Positions 13,328 through 14,693 of a DNA stretch of 14,693 nt are shown here, piece by piece (within the stretch, counting starts at the first letter, position 1; the number at the start of each line of letters is the position of its first letter). The notes under the pieces are model-generated. The model was not told where the DNA came from. It ran no database searches and saw only the letters and a program-made list of their open reading frames with translations. This stretch comes from DASXRA01 sp035263725 (GTDB lineage Bacteria; Actinomycetota; Actinomycetes; Mycobacteriales; Jatrophihabitantaceae). The translations under genes were made by a program, and so were the position numbers. The stretch spans positions 1 through 14,693 of the forward strand of contig DATFRC010000075.1 of the NCBI GenBank assembly GCA_035263725.1, written 5' to 3'.

Positions 13328-13669
13328 CTATGTGGGAGGACCAGCAGGCACGACGCCCAGCTGCTGCATCAGCGACAGCATGTCCGCGACGCCCCAGTGC
13401 TCGCAGACCAGGCCAGCGCCGTCGAACCGCATGATGTCGATGAGCTGCACGTCCACGCGTTTGGCGGTCGGCGCCACCCCCATGAACTCACCCTCGTGCG
13501 TCCCGGTGACCCTCACCCGCGCCACGGTTTTGTCTCCGGCCGCGATCAGGTCCTCGACGTTCATGCGCCAATCGGGAAACGCACCCAAAAGTGTCCGAAA
13601 CAGGTCGAGCGTCCCCTCCTTCGTGCCTGGAAAACCCGCGACACCCTGGTGCTCGACGAAGGGGTGCGG
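13328..13669 (-). pseudogene. SnoaL-like/ester cyclase family protein, 5'-truncated
   Basis: The frame ending at TAG 13330-13328 reads PHPFVEHQGVAGFPGTKEGT, then TLDLFRTLLGAFPDWRMNVEDLI, DKTVARVRVTGTHEGEFMG, and HWGVADMLSLMQQLGVV, a good match to the NTF2-fold SnoaL-like ester cyclases. About 113 residues of native sequence remain, starting near 13669. The expected first 30 or so residues, including the start, are missing; upstream of 13670 the DNA is IS110 transposase sequence on the other strand. A TTG at 13588 could begin an 86-aa frame, but it would lack a core part of the fold. Confidence 0.75.
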
Positions 13670-13670
13670 C

Positions 13671-14120
13671 CCGCCTGCTCGTCGAGATCGGCGGCATCGA
13701 CCGGTTCCCGTCCAAGGCCCACTTCGCCTCCTGGAACGGCACCCCCCCGATCGACGCCTCCTCCGGCGATCTAGTCCGGCACCGACTCTCCCGAGCCGGG
13801 AACCGGCAGATCAACCGCGTCATCCACGTCATGGCCATCGTCCAACTACGCAACCACACCATCGGCCGCGCCTACGTCGACCGCCGCGTCGGCGAGGGCA
13901 AGACCTCCATGGAAGCCGTCCGCGCGCTCAAACGACACCTGTCCGACGCCATCTACCACCACATGATCCTCGACGCCCAACCCGCAAGGACGAGCCCGGG
14001 AGGGCAACCGGGAAACGACTCTGACTCCAGCGCGACGACTCACATCCCACCGCCGGCTCTTCGGACAAGCCACTTCCCGGACCCGTCACCACCGAGCCTA
14101 GAACGGCCTCCCTCGCCGCG
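13671..14120 (+). pseudogene. IS110-family transposase, C-terminal fragment
   Basis: The frame shows RLLVEIGGIDRFPSKAHFAS, then WNGTPPIDASSGDLVRHRLSRAGNRQINRVIHVMAIVQLR and VGEGKTSMEAVRALKRHLSD, the conserved C-terminal Transposase_20 domain of IS110 elements. The N-terminal RuvC-like DEDD domain is absent; the fragment starts abruptly at the SnoaL junction. The C-terminal part turns into low-complexity sequence after about 13980 (GGQPGNDSDSSATTH), typical of the tails of actinobacterial IS110 proteins, and the frame stays open to 14259, past the likely original end. The end given is approximate. It cannot encode active transposase. Confidence 0.85.
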
Positions 14121-14145
14121 TCTTGACACAGAGGGGCGCCATGAG
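13671..14145 (+). mobile_element. Remnant of an IS110-family insertion sequence
   Basis: This covers the 3' part of an IS110-like element: the transposase fragment and a short noncoding tail to around TTGACACAGAGG. IS110 elements lack terminal inverted repeats, so the right boundary is approximate. The left part is missing, with the break at about 13670 inside a SnoaL-like gene. Confidence 0.6.
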
Positions 14146-14196
14146 CGGATGGATTGTCTCCGGCATCACGAGGGCCGGCTGCCGCGGCCTGGCCGT

Positions 14197-14226
14197 GGGC
14201 GGGTGCGGGTGCGGGTGCGGGAAGGG
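14197..14226 (+). repeat. G-rich tandem repeat with quadruplex potential
   Basis: Six G-triplets occur in 30 bp, separated by short loops, including consecutive GGGTGC units (14201-14218). This meets the G3+N1-7 pattern for an intramolecular G-quadruplex on the plus strand. It lies directly downstream of the minus-strand 149-aa gene's stop (14228) and beyond the IS110 remnant. Confidence 0.6.
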
Positions 14227-14227
14227 C

Positions 14228-14677
14228 CTAACCCGGCCCACCCCCACCCCCATAGATGATCCGTTTGTAAGCTTCGTTCGGGTCGTACTCGCGACCGGAC
14301 TTATTGCCCCCCCAGATGTCGGTTTCGTCTTTGCCGCAGCGTTGGCATCGCCGGTACGGCTTGGCGTCCTCGCTGCGGAAGGTCTCCCACCGGTGCCGGT
14401 TCAGCAAGCAGAACAGCGGGCGCCGGTGACGCGCGAAGACGATCTCCATGTCGGCAGCGGCGGCATCCGACGGGGTGTTGATCGCGGCCCGCAAGTCCCA
14501 GGATCGGCTCAGCACCCCGACTGCATGCCGCAGCTGCCGGGTCCGGCTCAGGCCGTACAGTTCGGCGAGGAACTCCTGCCGACACCGGTCCCGGGTCGCG
14601 CCGGGCAGCATTCGGGTGGCCACCTGCACGGTGTGCCGGGGCCAGAACCCTGCGGCCCGCGTCGTGCGCTTAGCCAT
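14228..14677 (-). CDS. Hypothetical protein with C-terminal zinc-ribbon-like CxxC
   Basis: 149 aa from ATG 14677, chosen because GAGGGGG lies 7 nt upstream; the in-frame GTG at 14683 is too close to that ribosome site. I do not recognise a named family. The N-terminal half is basic and helical (RHTVQVATRMLPGATRDRCR, ELYGLSRTRQLRHAVGVLSR). The C-terminal part holds RCQRCGKDE, a CxxC knuckle, after HRWETFRSED, and a flexible glycine-rich tail (GGGGGPG). With a single clear CxxC pair plus nearby His and Cys residues it may bind one zinc ion. Similar small proteins are common as uncharacterised genes in actinomycetes. The gene appears intact although it lies beside IS debris. Confidence 0.65.
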   Translation of the reverse strand: MAKRTTRAAGFWPRHTVQVATRMLPGATRDRCRQEFLAELYGLSRTRQLRHAVGVLSRSWDLRAAINTPSDAAAADMEIVFARHRRPLFCLLNRHRWETFRSEDAKPYRRCQRCGKDETDIWGGNKSGREYDPNEAYKRIIYGGGGGPG

Positions 14678-14693
14678 GATCACGCCCCCTCTC

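Noticed and set aside
14201..14218. GGGTGC units as a CRISPR-like or coding repeat
   Set aside because: The units are 6 bp, adjacent without spacers and outside any supported gene; simple tandem sequence.

Overview
The window looks like part of a high-GC actinomycete chromosome. GC-rich codon use, GTG starts, MMPL-type and GlxA-type genes and an actinobacterial-looking IS110 relic all point that way; genus cannot be told from the sequence alone.

Positions 1-7841 hold two opposed transcription units tied to nitrogen assimilation. On the minus strand, running off the left edge, are a 111-aa hypothetical protein, a radical SAM protein of the MSMEG_0568 family and, overlapping it by ATGA, the N-terminal part of a GNAT acetyltransferase of the MSMEG_0567/Sll0786 type. 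The last two are core members of the conserved nitrilase-containing set known as Nit1C, which has been linked to cyanide use as a nitrogen source. The nitrilase itself is not in the window and may lie to the left. Divergent from this unit is a tightly overlapping three-gene operon: carbamate kinase, an FdrA-type acyl-CoA-synthetase-like protein and an MSMEG_0565-type glycosyltransferase. It converges on, and overlaps by 23 bp, a minus-strand operon (7841 to 5728) of a CoA-disulfide-reductase-like flavoprotein, a small basic protein and an MSMEG_0572/Sll0783 nitrogen-starvation protein.

Positions 7945-10954 read rightwards: an XRE-cupin regulator, an amidohydrolase_2 family metal hydrolase and a CehA/McbA-type PHP metallohydrolase. 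The most striking noncoding signal is a 36-bp inverted repeat (9-bp arms, 18-bp spacer) found with the same geometry both in the divergent promoter of the left cluster (2004-2039) and just before the amidohydrolase (8574-8609). A compact version of the same half-sites lies in the regulator/flavoprotein divergent promoter (7901-7916). I infer that the XRE-cupin protein controls all of these units as one regulon. A plausible reading is a nitrogen-scavenging pathway in which hydrolases and Nit1C-type enzymes release carbamoyl or ammonia groups and FdrA plus carbamate kinase process carbamoyl phosphate. The substrate is unknown.

From 10955 onward the window becomes a patchwork: a decayed MMPL transporter tail, an intact GlxA-type regulator, a beta-carbonic anhydrase, a tRNA 3'-end-like fragment, a truncated SnoaL-like gene fused end to end with a truncated IS110 transposase, a G-rich tandem repeat, and a 149-aa zinc-ribbon hypothetical protein at the right edge. 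This part looks like a site of past insertion and deletion.
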